In this document: one piece after another, positions 25,123-33,008 of the stretch
Layout of the letters: every line of letters begins with the position of its first letter
How positions within the stretch are numbered: the stretch's first letter is position 1
NCBI RefSeq assembly: GCF_002777255.1
Contig: NZ_CP017634.1
Span: 5,530,903 to 5,594,902 of the forward strand
Direction of reading: 5' to 3'
DNA from: Candidatus Formimonas warabiya
GTDB taxonomy: Bacteria > Bacillota > Dehalobacteriia > Dehalobacteriales > Dehalobacteriaceae
DNA: 64,000 nt
Notes under the pieces: model-generated
The model's database searches: none
Seen by the model: the letters and a program-made list of their open reading frames with translations, nothing else
Told to the model about the DNA's origin: nothing
Position numbers and translations under genes: made by a program

Positions 25123-25650
25123 TTGTCGGAAAAAGTGTTGGAGGCTTGGGAAACAAAGGGAAGGGTTTATGTCAGAGGTCTTGACGGTGACTATGACCTA
25201 AAAGAAGAAAGGAGAAGAATCAGGGCGTTGCCAAGGGTACTTAAGACCAGTCAGATACCTTTTAAGGGTGGCCCGCGTATGTTCAATAAGGTGATTCTCG
25301 ATCCTAAATACGGGGGAACACAGACCATCTATCTCCATATGAAGGTAATACTGCCGGGGACAGAATCACAGCTGCACGGTCACCAAAATGATGCTTTATT
25401 GTATATTCTCGATGGAAGCGGTTTCAGCACAGAGGATGGGGTCAGATACGATTGGAAGGCCGGGGATATGGTGATTGTTCAGGCGGGAGTGGTGCATCAG
25501 CATTTTTGTACCAGCGAGGTCCCGGCCCGGATCTTAATCATCAAGAGCAAATCATTAGCAATGTTCGCCAACCTGACTTTTCAGGGGTTGGTTACACCGG
25601 CAAATAAAGAATCCCTGCCGGGTTGGGAAGGCTATAAACCGGAAGATTAA
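25123..25650 (+). CDS. Cupin-domain protein 1
   Basis: A 175-residue single-domain cupin. The metal-binding motifs are visible: LPGTESQLHGHQNDALLYILDGSG (cupin motif 1, with two His) and AGDMVIVQAGVVHQHF (motif 2, with His). Cupins of this layout include dioxygenases and small isomerases for aromatic or sugar acids, but the sequence does not indicate a substrate. It starts with TTG, 6 bp after GGAGGAG. It is followed 12 bp later by a second, longer cupin, so the two are co-transcribed and may form a heteromer. Confidence 0.85.
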   Translation: MSEKVLEAWETKGRVYVRGLDGDYDLKEERRRIRALPRVLKTSQIPFKGGPRMFNKVILDPKYGGTQTIYLHMKVILPGTESQLHGHQNDALLYILDGSGFSTEDGVRYDWKAGDMVIVQAGVVHQHFCTSEVPARILIIKSKSLAMFANLTFQGLVTPANKESLPGWEGYKPED

Positions 25651-25662
25651 AGGAAGGGAGAG

Positions 25663-26232
25663 ATGACGATGAAAAAATATCAAGAGTTTGAAGCTTGGAA
25701 AAAAGGGGACGCAACCGCCACATACTATGAGGATAATCTTAAGTCCGCCCGTGGTGTGTCCAAAACGCGCGAAAAATTAATGGCAGTGATTCATCCCGAG
25801 GATATGCCTTGGGAAGAATGCTGTCAGGGTAAAATCAAGCATATGACCAATGACCAAATGGATGTGATCGCTAAAACAGTGAACACTTATATCCAAGAGA
25901 TCCCTGCAGGCAGTAAATCCGGGAAACACCGCCATATGGCTGAGGAAGTAGTTATTGTTCTGGAAGGACGGGGTTATGACCTGCATTGGGATGTAGATAT
26001 GGAACTGACACATCGCTATGAATGGGTTGCGGATAAAGAACCGAAAAGATTTGACTGGGAAGCCGGAGATATAGTTGTCATTCCTGTCAATACGGTGCAT
26101 CAGCATTTTAATGCCGATCCGGATCATCCGGCAAGGATTATATCTGCGGTTAATACTGTTTACAAATTGCTGGATTATGATGATCTTGAGCAAATCGAGC
26201 CGGCACCGGAATATTCTCCGAATAAAGGTTGA
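25663..26232 (+). CDS. Cupin-domain protein 2
   Basis: A 189-residue cupin paired with the preceding one. Motif 1 is GSKSGKHRHMAEEVVIVLEGRGYD with two His and a Glu; motif 2 is AGDIVVIPVNTVHQHF. A longer insertion between the motifs (WDVDMELTHRYEWVADKEPKRFD) sets it apart from its neighbour and recalls gentisate-dioxygenase-like cupins. The reaction is unknown. The start ATG 25663 has GGAGAG ahead, with a second ATG two codons on. A terminator (26326) ends the pair. The next operon is a metal/peptide-type ABC importer. Confidence 0.85.
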   Translation: MTMKKYQEFEAWKKGDATATYYEDNLKSARGVSKTREKLMAVIHPEDMPWEECCQGKIKHMTNDQMDVIAKTVNTYIQEIPAGSKSGKHRHMAEEVVIVLEGRGYDLHWDVDMELTHRYEWVADKEPKRFDWEAGDIVVIPVNTVHQHFNADPDHPARIISAVNTVYKLLDYDDLEQIEPAPEYSPNKG

Positions 26233-26325
26233 GGAACGAATCATGCCGGACTTCATATGGTGGTTGGTTCCATTGTGCCGGACCCATTGCCGTAAGGCAT
26301 TAAAACAAGATCAAGATATAAGGAT

Positions 26326-26351
26326 AGAGCCTTCGGGCTCTTTTCTTTTTT
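26326..26351 (+). terminator. Terminator of the cupin operon
   Basis: AGAGCC-TTCG-GGCTCT, a 6-bp stem with a stable TTCG loop, followed by TTTTCTTTTTT. Confidence 0.9.
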
Positions 26352-26383
26352 GTTCTATGCCCGGCCCAAACATGTGCCAATGA

Positions 26384-26404
26384 ATATACAAAAAATGTTC
26401 ATAT
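26384..26404. promoter_or_regulatory. ArsR-type operator-like site before the first nickel/peptide ABC operon
   Basis: The right half, AAAAAATGTTCATAT, is identical to operator 2 of the ArsR/cadA region (21518-21537), and flanking CCAAA, CAAT and AATATA bases also agree. It is just upstream of the promoter at 26425. Confidence 0.6.
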
Positions 26405-26424
26405 AGTAGTTTGAAGAATAAGGA

Positions 26425-26454
26425 TAGACAGGCCTGATCCATAACCTGTATAAT
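26425..26454 (+). promoter_or_regulatory. Promoter of the first nickel/peptide ABC operon
   Basis: TAGACA, an 18-base spacer ending in TG, and TATAAT at 26449-26454. Transcription should begin near 26461, just before the first leader hairpin. Confidence 0.65.
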
Positions 26455-26465
26455 ATAAAGTAATT

Positions 26466-26600
26466 GAGTTATGAAAACTCCCTGATTTTCTGATCATTTT
26501 GTTGAGTGCATTATTTTGCCGATCCCGTAAGAGAATCAATTGAACCACGAAGGTTCTTTATTCCGTGAAGGAATAGAAGAATTTTTGTGGTTTTTTTATT
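26466..26600 (+). promoter_or_regulatory. Dual-hairpin attenuator leader of the first ABC operon
   Basis: Hairpin 1 is GAGTT-ATGAA-AACTC (26466-26480). Hairpin 2 is GAACC-ACGAA-GGTTC (26542-26556). AACCACGAA pairs alternatively with TTTGTGGTT (about 26584-26592) to give a terminator followed by TTTTTTT. The stretch 26233-26691 contains no gene. Confidence 0.7.
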
Positions 26601-26691
26601 GCCATCTTTTACAGAAGGGGGTGAGAGATTTTTCCCTTAATTTTTCATCAAAGGAAAACAAAAAACGATAAAGGACGAGGAGGAATGATTG

Positions 26692-28302
26692 GTGTTAAAA
26701 AAACTTTTAATTTTGGTTTCGGTTTTGCTGGTTACTCTCGCGATGGCTTTTTCGGCCGGATGCGGCAGTGCCGATAAGGAAAACGACAATGCTGTCAGCG
26801 CACCAAAGGATGAATTGGTGGTGGCCATTGGCGGTGAATCGGAGGATGGTTTTGATCCCACCACCGGATGGGGAAGATATGGTTCCACGCTATTTCAAAG
26901 CAAATTGTTTACCAGAGACAAAGACCTCAATATTATCAACGACTTGGCCACTGCTTATACCGTCAGCGACGACGGCTTAACCTATCAGGTTGACCTGCGC
27001 CAGGATGTGAAATTTAGCGACGGGGTCCCCCTCACGGCGGCAGATGTGGTCTATACTTATGAAACGACGGCGAAAAACAGTTCCGCTTTTGACCTGACCA
27101 ATATCCAAAGTGTTAAGGCCTTAAATGACTATGCCGTCCAGTTTGTTTTAAAGAACCCCCAGTCGACTTTTATCAGTATCATGGCGGAATTGGGCATTGT
27201 GCCCAAACATGCCCACAACAGTGAGTATGCCCAAAAGCCCATTGGTTCCGGACCCTTTAAATTTGTGCAATGGGATAAGGGGCAGCAACTGATTGCCGAA
27301 GTCAATCCGGACTATTACGGAGAAAAGCCCTTCTTTAAAAAGATTACCTTTTTATTCCTGACGGAAGAAGCCGCCTTTGCGGCTGCAAAAGCCGGCCAGG
27401 TGGACATTGCCGGGATTGTACCTTCCGTGGCGGACCAAGAGGTGGCGGGAATGAGGCTGGTCCCCCTGCCCAGTGTGGATAACCGGGGCATTCTGTTTCC
27501 CTATGTGAAATCAGGGGAGAAGACAGAAGACGGCGACCCCATTGGCAATGACGTTACTGCCGATCTGGCGATTAGAAAGGCAATCAACGTGGCCCTTGAC
27601 CGCAAAGCTTTGGTCGACGGAGTTTTAAACGGATACGGCGCACCGGCTTACTCGGTTTGCGACCATCTCCCCTGGTGGAATCCGGATACGGTGCTCCAAG
27701 ACGCCGATCTGGCCCAAGGGAAAGAAATTCTCGCCCAGGGAGGCTGGCAGGATAGCGACGGTGATGGCATTCTGGAGAAGAACGGCCTGAAAGCCACTTT
27801 TATCCTGGTCTATCCTTCCGGAGACCAGGTCCGGCAGTCGTTGGCCATCGCCGCGTCGGACCAAATCAAACCACTGGGCATCAATGTTGCCGTGGAAGGG
27901 AAGAGCTGGGATGAAATTGAGACCCTAATGTACAGCGATGCCATTCTTTTCGGCTGGGGCAGCCACGATCCCCTGGAGATGTACAACCTATTCAGCAGCA
28001 AATATCGGGGTGTGGACTACTATAACAGCGGGTATTATTCCAATGCCAAAGTCGACGAGTATTTAGACGCCGCCATGAATGCGAAAAGCGAGGCGGAAGC
28101 CAATGAATACTGGAAGAAAGCCCAATGGGACGGCACCACCGGTTTCAGTACCCAAGGGGATGCGCCCTGGGCCTGGCTGGTGAATCTGGACCATTTATAT
28201 TTAGTCAGTGAAAAACTGGACATCGGTGCCCAAAAAGTGCATCCCCACGGGCATGGCTGGCCGATTACCGACACCATTACCAGCTGGCATTGGACCGAGT
28301 AA
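26692..28302 (+). CDS. ABC transporter substrate-binding lipoprotein 1 (SBP_bac_5, nickel/peptide type)
   Basis: About 536 residues. The N-terminus is a lipoprotein signal (helix LLILVSVLLVTLAMAF, then lipobox SAGC at about 20-23), so it is tethered outside the membrane. The rest is family 5: YTVSDDGLTYQVDLRQDVKFSDGVPLTAADVVYTYE near the start, RKAINVALDRKALVDGVLNGYG in the middle. Such proteins bind di- or oligopeptides, nickel or nickel chelates; sequence alone does not separate these. GTG 26692 lies 8 bp after AGGAGG; TTG 26689 is also possible. It heads a five-gene importer operon (SBP, two permeases, two ATPases). Confidence 0.9.
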   Translation: MLKKLLILVSVLLVTLAMAFSAGCGSADKENDNAVSAPKDELVVAIGGESEDGFDPTTGWGRYGSTLFQSKLFTRDKDLNIINDLATAYTVSDDGLTYQVDLRQDVKFSDGVPLTAADVVYTYETTAKNSSAFDLTNIQSVKALNDYAVQFVLKNPQSTFISIMAELGIVPKHAHNSEYAQKPIGSGPFKFVQWDKGQQLIAEVNPDYYGEKPFFKKITFLFLTEEAAFAAAKAGQVDIAGIVPSVADQEVAGMRLVPLPSVDNRGILFPYVKSGEKTEDGDPIGNDVTADLAIRKAINVALDRKALVDGVLNGYGAPAYSVCDHLPWWNPDTVLQDADLAQGKEILAQGGWQDSDGDGILEKNGLKATFILVYPSGDQVRQSLAIAASDQIKPLGINVAVEGKSWDEIETLMYSDAILFGWGSHDPLEMYNLFSSKYRGVDYYNSGYYSNAKVDEYLDAAMNAKSEAEANEYWKKAQWDGTTGFSTQGDAPWAWLVNLDHLYLVSEKLDIGAQKVHPHGHGWPITDTITSWHWTE

Positions 28303-28318
28303 GTGGAAAGGACATATT

Positions 28319-29323
28319 ATGGGCGCATTGGTGCAGATGAAACTGGTTAAATTTATCCTGGCTAAATTCGTGCGCATGGCAGCTTTGCTGATCGTCCTGT
28401 GCACCATTTCCTTTTTACTGGTGAGCCATTCCCCCATTGATCCGGTCCGGGCCTATATCGGGGCGGATATGCTGCGCGTGAGCCACGAGCAGCAGGAGAA
28501 AATTGCGGAATATTGGGGATTGAACAAACCTCCCCTGGAAAGGTTTATGCGCTGGGGACAGGCTGTCCTGCAGGGAAATTTAGGCACATCCATGATTTTC
28601 CGGCGCCCTGTGACAGAAGTAATCGGCGAACGTTTTTGGGCTTCCATCGCCCTGATGGGTTTTGCCTGGATTCTCTCCGGGGTGCTGGGGTTTCTCATGG
28701 GGGTTGTTGCCGGCATGTGCCGGGGCGGGTGGCTGGACCGGGCGATCAAATGGTATTGCCTCACCCTGGCCTCCATGCCCGCATTCTGGCTGGCCCTGTT
28801 ATTGATGATGATCTTTTCCGTTTGGCTGGGCTGGTTTCCCGTCGGCCTTGGCGTGCCGGCCGGGGTGCTGGCTGAGAATGTGACCCTGGCGGAACGGATC
28901 CGGCACCTGGTGCTGCCGGCCTTGACCCTGAGTATTGTGGGGGTGGCCAATATTGCCCTCCATACCAGACAGAAGATGATTGATGTGCTGGAAAGCGAGT
29001 ATGTTTTGTTTGCCCGGGCCAGAGGAGAACAGGGCTTTCCTTTGTTTGCCCGGCATGGCTTAAGAAATGTGGCCCTGCCGGCCATTACGCTGCAGTTTGC
29101 CTCTTTTAACGAATTATTCGGTGGCTCGGTCCTGGCCGAGCAGGTTTTTTCCTATCCCGGCCTGGGCCAGGCCACGGTTCAGGCAGGTCTCCGGGGCGAC
29201 CTGCCTCTCCTTTTAGGATTGGTGATCTTTAGCGCCCTCTTTGTGTTTTTCGGCAACCTGGCGGCCGATATTATCTACCGGGTCGTGGATCCGAGAATTA
29301 GGGAAGGGGGGGATGGGGTATGA
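28319..29323 (+). CDS. ABC transporter permease 1 (NikB/DppB type)
   Basis: A 334-residue inner-membrane permease with about six helices. The N-terminal helix is followed by the external segment SHSPIDPVRAYIGADML, typical of NikB/DppB proteins, and the EAA loop is seen around ESEYVLFARARGEQGFPLFARHGLRN. ATG 28319 follows GGAAAGGA; an in-frame ATG at 28208 lies within the preceding gene and is rejected. The stop overlaps the next permease by 4 bp. It forms the membrane channel with the next gene. Confidence 0.9.
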   Translation: MGALVQMKLVKFILAKFVRMAALLIVLCTISFLLVSHSPIDPVRAYIGADMLRVSHEQQEKIAEYWGLNKPPLERFMRWGQAVLQGNLGTSMIFRRPVTEVIGERFWASIALMGFAWILSGVLGFLMGVVAGMCRGGWLDRAIKWYCLTLASMPAFWLALLLMMIFSVWLGWFPVGLGVPAGVLAENVTLAERIRHLVLPALTLSIVGVANIALHTRQKMIDVLESEYVLFARARGEQGFPLFARHGLRNVALPAITLQFASFNELFGGSVLAEQVFSYPGLGQATVQAGLRGDLPLLLGLVIFSALFVFFGNLAADIIYRVVDPRIREGGDGV

Positions 29324-30192
29324 ACCAGTCCGATCCGGCCCTGGTTATCCCCGGGCGCCAGCGCCTGATACCAAAGCTGAACCGGCGTCAACGCACTTTG
29401 GGCGCCATCCTGTTCAGTTTCCTAATCCTGGCCGGCATTATCCTGGCCAGCATCCTCTTAAGCAATGAAAGAATTGCCACCCATTTCGAGGCCAGGAACC
29501 TTGCCCCCTCCTGGACGCACCTTTTCGGCACGGATTGGCTGGGCCGGGATATGTTTACCCGCACCATGAAAGGGCTGTCCCTCAGTATCGGTATCGGCAT
29601 GCTGGCCTCTACGGTGAGCGTCTGCGTAGCCCTGATCCTGGGCATGGCCTCCGCCACCATGGGGAAAACGGTCGATACGGCCATTACCTGGCTGGTGGAT
29701 GTTTTTCTCGGCATCCCCCACCTGGTGGCTTTAATTCTCATTGCTTTTACCCTGGGTGGCGGGGCCAAAGGGGTGATTGTGGGCGTGGCGTGCACCCACT
29801 GGCCCAGCCTGACCCGGATCATCCGGGCGGAAGTGATGCAGCTCCGGGCGGCCCAATTTGTTCAGGTATCCCGGCACATGGGGAGAAGCCGGATCTGGAT
29901 CGCGGCCAAACATATGCTGCCCCATATCCTGCCTCAGCTGCTGGTGGGCCTGGTGCTCTTATTTCCCCATGCCATCCTTCATGAGGCATCGATTACCTTT
30001 TTAGGCTTTGGGTTGTCGCCCCATAAACCGGCCATCGGCATTATCCTGTCGGAATCCATGAAATATCTCTCCACCGGAATGTGGTGGCTGGCCTTCTTTC
30101 CGGGACTTTCCCTCCTCGTGGTGGTCAGGATTTTCGATATCATCGGCGATAACCTGCGTTTAATGATAGACCCCCACCGGGGCCATGAATAA
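29320..30192 (+). CDS. ABC transporter permease 2 (NikC/DppC type)
   Basis: A 290-residue partner permease. It has the NikC/DppC features: an N-terminal cytoplasmic stretch, HLFGTDWLGRDMFTRTMKGLSLSIGIG after the first helix, and the EAA loop AAQFVQVSRHMGRSRIWIAAKHMLPHILPQ, plus ITFLGFGLSPHKPAIGIILSES near the end. The start ATG overlaps the stop of the previous permease (ATGA), showing translational coupling. It is followed 13 bp later by the first ATPase gene. Confidence 0.92.
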   Translation: MNQSDPALVIPGRQRLIPKLNRRQRTLGAILFSFLILAGIILASILLSNERIATHFEARNLAPSWTHLFGTDWLGRDMFTRTMKGLSLSIGIGMLASTVSVCVALILGMASATMGKTVDTAITWLVDVFLGIPHLVALILIAFTLGGGAKGVIVGVACTHWPSLTRIIRAEVMQLRAAQFVQVSRHMGRSRIWIAAKHMLPHILPQLLVGLVLLFPHAILHEASITFLGFGLSPHKPAIGIILSESMKYLSTGMWWLAFFPGLSLLVVVRIFDIIGDNLRLMIDPHRGHE

Positions 30193-30205
30193 GGGATGAG
30201 GTGAA

Positions 30206-31138
30206 ATGATGACTGTACCGGTCCTTGACGTAAATGATCTTTCTATTTCTTTTATCCAATATCAGGCCGGCATGCGGCAAAGAATGCTGCAGGTGATTTC
30301 CGACCTTAATGCTTCCATCCAGGGCGGAGAAATCCTGGCCGTGGTGGGCTCCAGCGGTTCCGGGAAGAGCCTTCTCGCCCATGCCATCCTGGGCATTCTT
30401 CCCAAGAATGCCTTTGTTTCCGGGTCGATCCTGTATCAGGGTCAATTGTTGTCTCCGGAGCGGCAGAAAAAGCTGCGGGGCCGGGAAATCGCCCTGGTGC
30501 CCCAGTCGGTGAATTACCTGGACCCGCTGATGCGGGTAGGCGCCCAGGTGCGCACGGCGGTGCGCAGGGGAAATCCCCCGGAAGAACAAAGAAAGGCCTT
30601 CCAAAGATATGGTTTGGCAGCACAGGTGGAAGGCCTGTTTCCCTTCCAGCTTTCCGGGGGCATGGCCAGGCGGGTGCTGGTGTCCACGGCGGTGGTGAGC
30701 GGGGCCAGGCTGATTATCGCGGATGAACCCACCCCCGGCCTGCACCCGGAAGTTGTGGCGGAGGCCCTGAATCATCTGCGCCAGCTGGCCGATGAGGGGT
30801 GCGCCGTGATGTTGATTACCCATGATATCGGCACTGCTTTGGCGGTGGCGGATCAGATTGCCGTTTTCTATGCGGGGACAACCGTAGAAGTAGCTCCGGC
30901 CGCAGATTTTCAGGGACAGGGGGAGACCCTGCGCCATCCTTATACCAAGGCCTTGTGGCGGTCTTTGCCCCAGAATGACTTTATCGCCATTCCCGGTTTT
31001 CAACCGTCGCCCTACTGCTTGCCCGCCGGATGTCTCTTTGCGCCGCGCTGCGTGATGAAAACCGACCGGTGCCTGACGGCAAAACCGGGCATGCGTGATT
31101 TGCGCGGGGGAAGGGTCAGGTGCGATCATGCTTCTTGA
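30206..31138 (+). CDS. ABC transporter ATP-binding protein 1 (NikD/DppD type)
   Basis: A 310-residue ATPase with Walker A GSSGSGKSL, signature LSGGMARRVLV, Walker B LIIADEPTPGL and H-loop ITHDIG. The C-terminal Cys-rich segment (PAGCLFAPRCVMKTDRC) is the oligopeptide/dipeptide transporter C-terminal motif. That places it in the NikD/DppD subfamily. The Walker A Lys is followed by Ser-Leu rather than the usual Thr/Ser-Thr, a small departure. Start ATG 30206 follows GATGAGGTG. The next ATPase overlaps its end by 11 bp. Confidence 0.92.
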   Translation: MMTVPVLDVNDLSISFIQYQAGMRQRMLQVISDLNASIQGGEILAVVGSSGSGKSLLAHAILGILPKNAFVSGSILYQGQLLSPERQKKLRGREIALVPQSVNYLDPLMRVGAQVRTAVRRGNPPEEQRKAFQRYGLAAQVEGLFPFQLSGGMARRVLVSTAVVSGARLIIADEPTPGLHPEVVAEALNHLRQLADEGCAVMLITHDIGTALAVADQIAVFYAGTTVEVAPAADFQGQGETLRHPYTKALWRSLPQNDFIAIPGFQPSPYCLPAGCLFAPRCVMKTDRCLTAKPGMRDLRGGRVRCDHAS

Positions 31139-31751
31139 AGCAAAGAATCTGGGTTTTCATTATCCGAAAGGGCCATGGATCCTGCGCGGCCTGGATATTT
31201 CTCTGGCCTCGGGAGAAGTTGTGGGCATCAAGGGGCAAAGCGGGTGCGGAAAAACTACGCTGGCCCGGATGCTGGCGGGATATGAACAGCCCCAGGAAGG
31301 TTTCGTCAAATTAAACGGCGCTCCCTTGCCCAAGCAGGGATACAGTCCTGTCCAATTAATCTTTCAACATCCGGAAAAAGCGGTGAACTCCCGCTGGTAT
31401 ATGGAAAATACTCTCCGTGAGGGCTGGGCGCCGGATGAAAAAATCCTAAGGGAACTGGGCATTGAAGAGGAGTGGCTCTCCCGCTGGCCCAATGAGCTCT
31501 CCGGCGGTGAACTGCAAAGGTTCTGCGTCGCCAGAGCCCTCAGCACAGAAACTCAATTTCTCATTGCCGACGAAATGACCTCCATGCTGGATGGCATTAC
31601 CCAGGCCCAAATCTGGCATGTGGTGCTGCAGATGGTGAAAGAAAGAAACATGGGGGTGATGGTGATCAGCCATGAAGAGCCTTTGATGGGGCGCGTCTGC
31701 AGCAGGGTGATCGATCTGGAAGGGGCGGCCCGGCAGGAAAATATGGGCTGA
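31128..31751 (+). CDS. ABC transporter ATP-binding protein 2 (short NikE type)
   Basis: A 207-residue ATPase, shorter than the usual 260-330 residues because it lacks the C-terminal oligopeptide-transporter extension. Walker A is GQSGCGKTT, signature LSGGELQRFCVA, and Walker B LIADEMTSMLDG, where the usual DEPT is DEMT. The second catalytic Glu is present. ATG 31128 is used because the in-frame GTG at 31095 would extend far into the preceding gene. It completes the first importer. The operon end is followed by the promoter and leader of the next importer. Confidence 0.88.
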   Translation: MLLEAKNLGFHYPKGPWILRGLDISLASGEVVGIKGQSGCGKTTLARMLAGYEQPQEGFVKLNGAPLPKQGYSPVQLIFQHPEKAVNSRWYMENTLREGWAPDEKILRELGIEEEWLSRWPNELSGGELQRFCVARALSTETQFLIADEMTSMLDGITQAQIWHVVLQMVKERNMGVMVISHEEPLMGRVCSRVIDLEGAARQENMG

Positions 31752-31790
31752 AAAAGAGTAAAAATTTAAACATTTGACAGAAATTCCACC

Positions 31791-31820
31791 TTGACCCGGG
31801 CAAAGCCCTTCGCTTATGAT
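31791..31820 (+). promoter_or_regulatory. Promoter of the second nickel/peptide ABC operon
   Basis: TTGACC, 18 bases, TATGAT. A second possible promoter inside the leader is TTGACA 31862, 17 bases, TTTATA 31885. Confidence 0.6.
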
Positions 31821-31831
31821 GAATAGAGAAA

Positions 31832-31977
31832 TCAACTTCCTGCAGAAGCAGGGAAGCCCCGTTGACAGCGAGTAGTTTCATGATTTTATAGGGTTTCAAA
31901 GGACATTTTTACAGCGTGTAGTAACCATGAAGGTTAATGACAGGATGGATCCTGGCCATACTTCATGGTTTTTTTTA
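31832..31977 (+). promoter_or_regulatory. Dual-hairpin attenuator leader of the second ABC operon
   Basis: Hairpin 1 is CCTGC-AGAA-GCAGG (31839-31852), enclosed by TCAAC/GTTGA (31832-31836 and 31861-31865). Hairpin 2 is TAACC-ATGAA-GGTTA (31922-31936). AACCATGAAG pairs alternatively with CTTCATGGTT (31961-31970), with an inner CAGGAT/ATCCTG stem, then eight T. CTGCAGAAGCAGGGAAG, GTTTYAAAGGACA and the second hairpin are all conserved with the leader at 60570. Confidence 0.75.
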
Positions 31978-32035
31978 TGCAAGCTCCCGGTGTGTTTTTA
32001 ACCGATGCACCGGGATGTTAGGGAGAAAGAAAAGG

Positions 32036-32980
32036 ATGATTTCATACGTACTGAAGCGGCTCATGAATTTAATGGTGGTTGCCTTAGGGGTCTCTCTTTT
32101 GACCTTTAGCTTAGGCTTTTTTGCCCCGGGAGACGCGGCGGAAATTAAACTGAAGCAAACGGGTATCGAGCCCAGCGCCCAGCTGGTGGCAAAGGTCCGG
32201 GAAGAGATGGGCTTAAATAAACCGATTTATCAGCAATACCTGCACTGGCTTGGTAACGCCCTCAGAGGAGATCTGGGCATTTCTTTCCGGAGCGGCACGC
32301 CTGTGGCCCGGGAGATGCTGGTCAAATTGCCGGCGACGGTGCAGTTAACGGGTACTTCTTTGCTGGTGCTGATCGGCATCGCCTTTCCCATGGGAATCCT
32401 GGCCGCGGTTTACAAAGGGACCTGGGTGGATCACCTGAGCAGGGCGGCTGCCCTCGTGGGGGCGTCCCTCCCTTCTTTCTGGTTCAGTTTACTTCTGATC
32501 TATTTTTTTGCCGTCAAGTGGTCCCTCCTCCCCGTAATGGGGCGGGGAACCCTGCTCCACCTGGTGCTGCCTTCCCTGGCCTTGGGCTTAGGGATGGCGT
32601 CCACCTATGCCCGGTTTTTACGGGCCAGCATTCTGGAGGTTTTGGGGCAGGAATTCATTATGGCGGCCCGGGCCAGGGGTTTAAGGGAGCGGCTGGTGAT
32701 TGTCAAGGATGTTTTAAAGAACGCCCTGCTTTCCATTGTGACCCTGCTGGGTATGTCCATCGGCCATTTGCTGGGAGGAGCCGTGATCGTGGAAACGATT
32801 TTTGCCTGGCCCGGAGTGGGCAAGTATGCGGTGGATGCCATTTTTTTCCGGGATTATCCCGTGATCCAGGGGTATGTCTTGTGGATGGCTTTGATTTTTG
32901 TCGTGGCCAATCTGCTCGTGGACATTTCCTATCATTATATTGATCCGCGCATCCGGTTAAGAAGGGGGTCTTCCCATTAG
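32036..32980 (+). CDS. ABC transporter permease 3 (NikB type)
   Basis: A 314-residue NikB/DppB permease. The start ATG 32036 (MISYVLKRLMNLMVV) follows GGGAGAAAG; an in-frame start at 31937 lies in the leader terminator and is rejected. External segment GFFAPGDAAEIKLKQTGIEPSAQLVAKVREEMGLNKP and the EAA loop GQEFIMAARARGLRERLVIVKDVLKNA are typical. It is much closer to the permease at 60954 than to that at 28319 in these segments (both have GDAAEI/GDVAEI). It is the first gene of an importer operon in which methyltransferase genes are interleaved. Confidence 0.92.
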   Translation: MISYVLKRLMNLMVVALGVSLLTFSLGFFAPGDAAEIKLKQTGIEPSAQLVAKVREEMGLNKPIYQQYLHWLGNALRGDLGISFRSGTPVAREMLVKLPATVQLTGTSLLVLIGIAFPMGILAAVYKGTWVDHLSRAAALVGASLPSFWFSLLLIYFFAVKWSLLPVMGRGTLLHLVLPSLALGLGMASTYARFLRASILEVLGQEFIMAARARGLRERLVIVKDVLKNALLSIVTLLGMSIGHLLGGAVIVETIFAWPGVGKYAVDAIFFRDYPVIQGYVLWMALIFVVANLLVDISYHYIDPRIRLRRGSSH

Positions 32981-33008
32981 GCTGTTAAAAAGTATCGGAC
33001 AAGACAAA

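Noticed and set aside
26466..26600. Standard ANTAR antiterminator target
   Set aside because: The two-hairpin layout is similar, but the loops are five-base ANGAA rather than the six-base loops described for ANTAR targets. Kept as a comparison, not as a call.
26466..26600. T-box leader
   Set aside because: No AGGGTGGNACCGCG-type T-box sequence precedes the terminator, and the downstream genes are not amino-acid or tRNA-synthetase genes.
30140..31129. A 329-codon minus-strand open frame over an ABC ATPase gene
   Set aside because: The plus strand has Walker and signature motifs; the antisense frame has none.
31752..32035. Cobalamin riboswitch in the importer leaders
   Set aside because: GGGAA and CAGG-like words occur, but the B12 box and the rest of the conserved core are absent.
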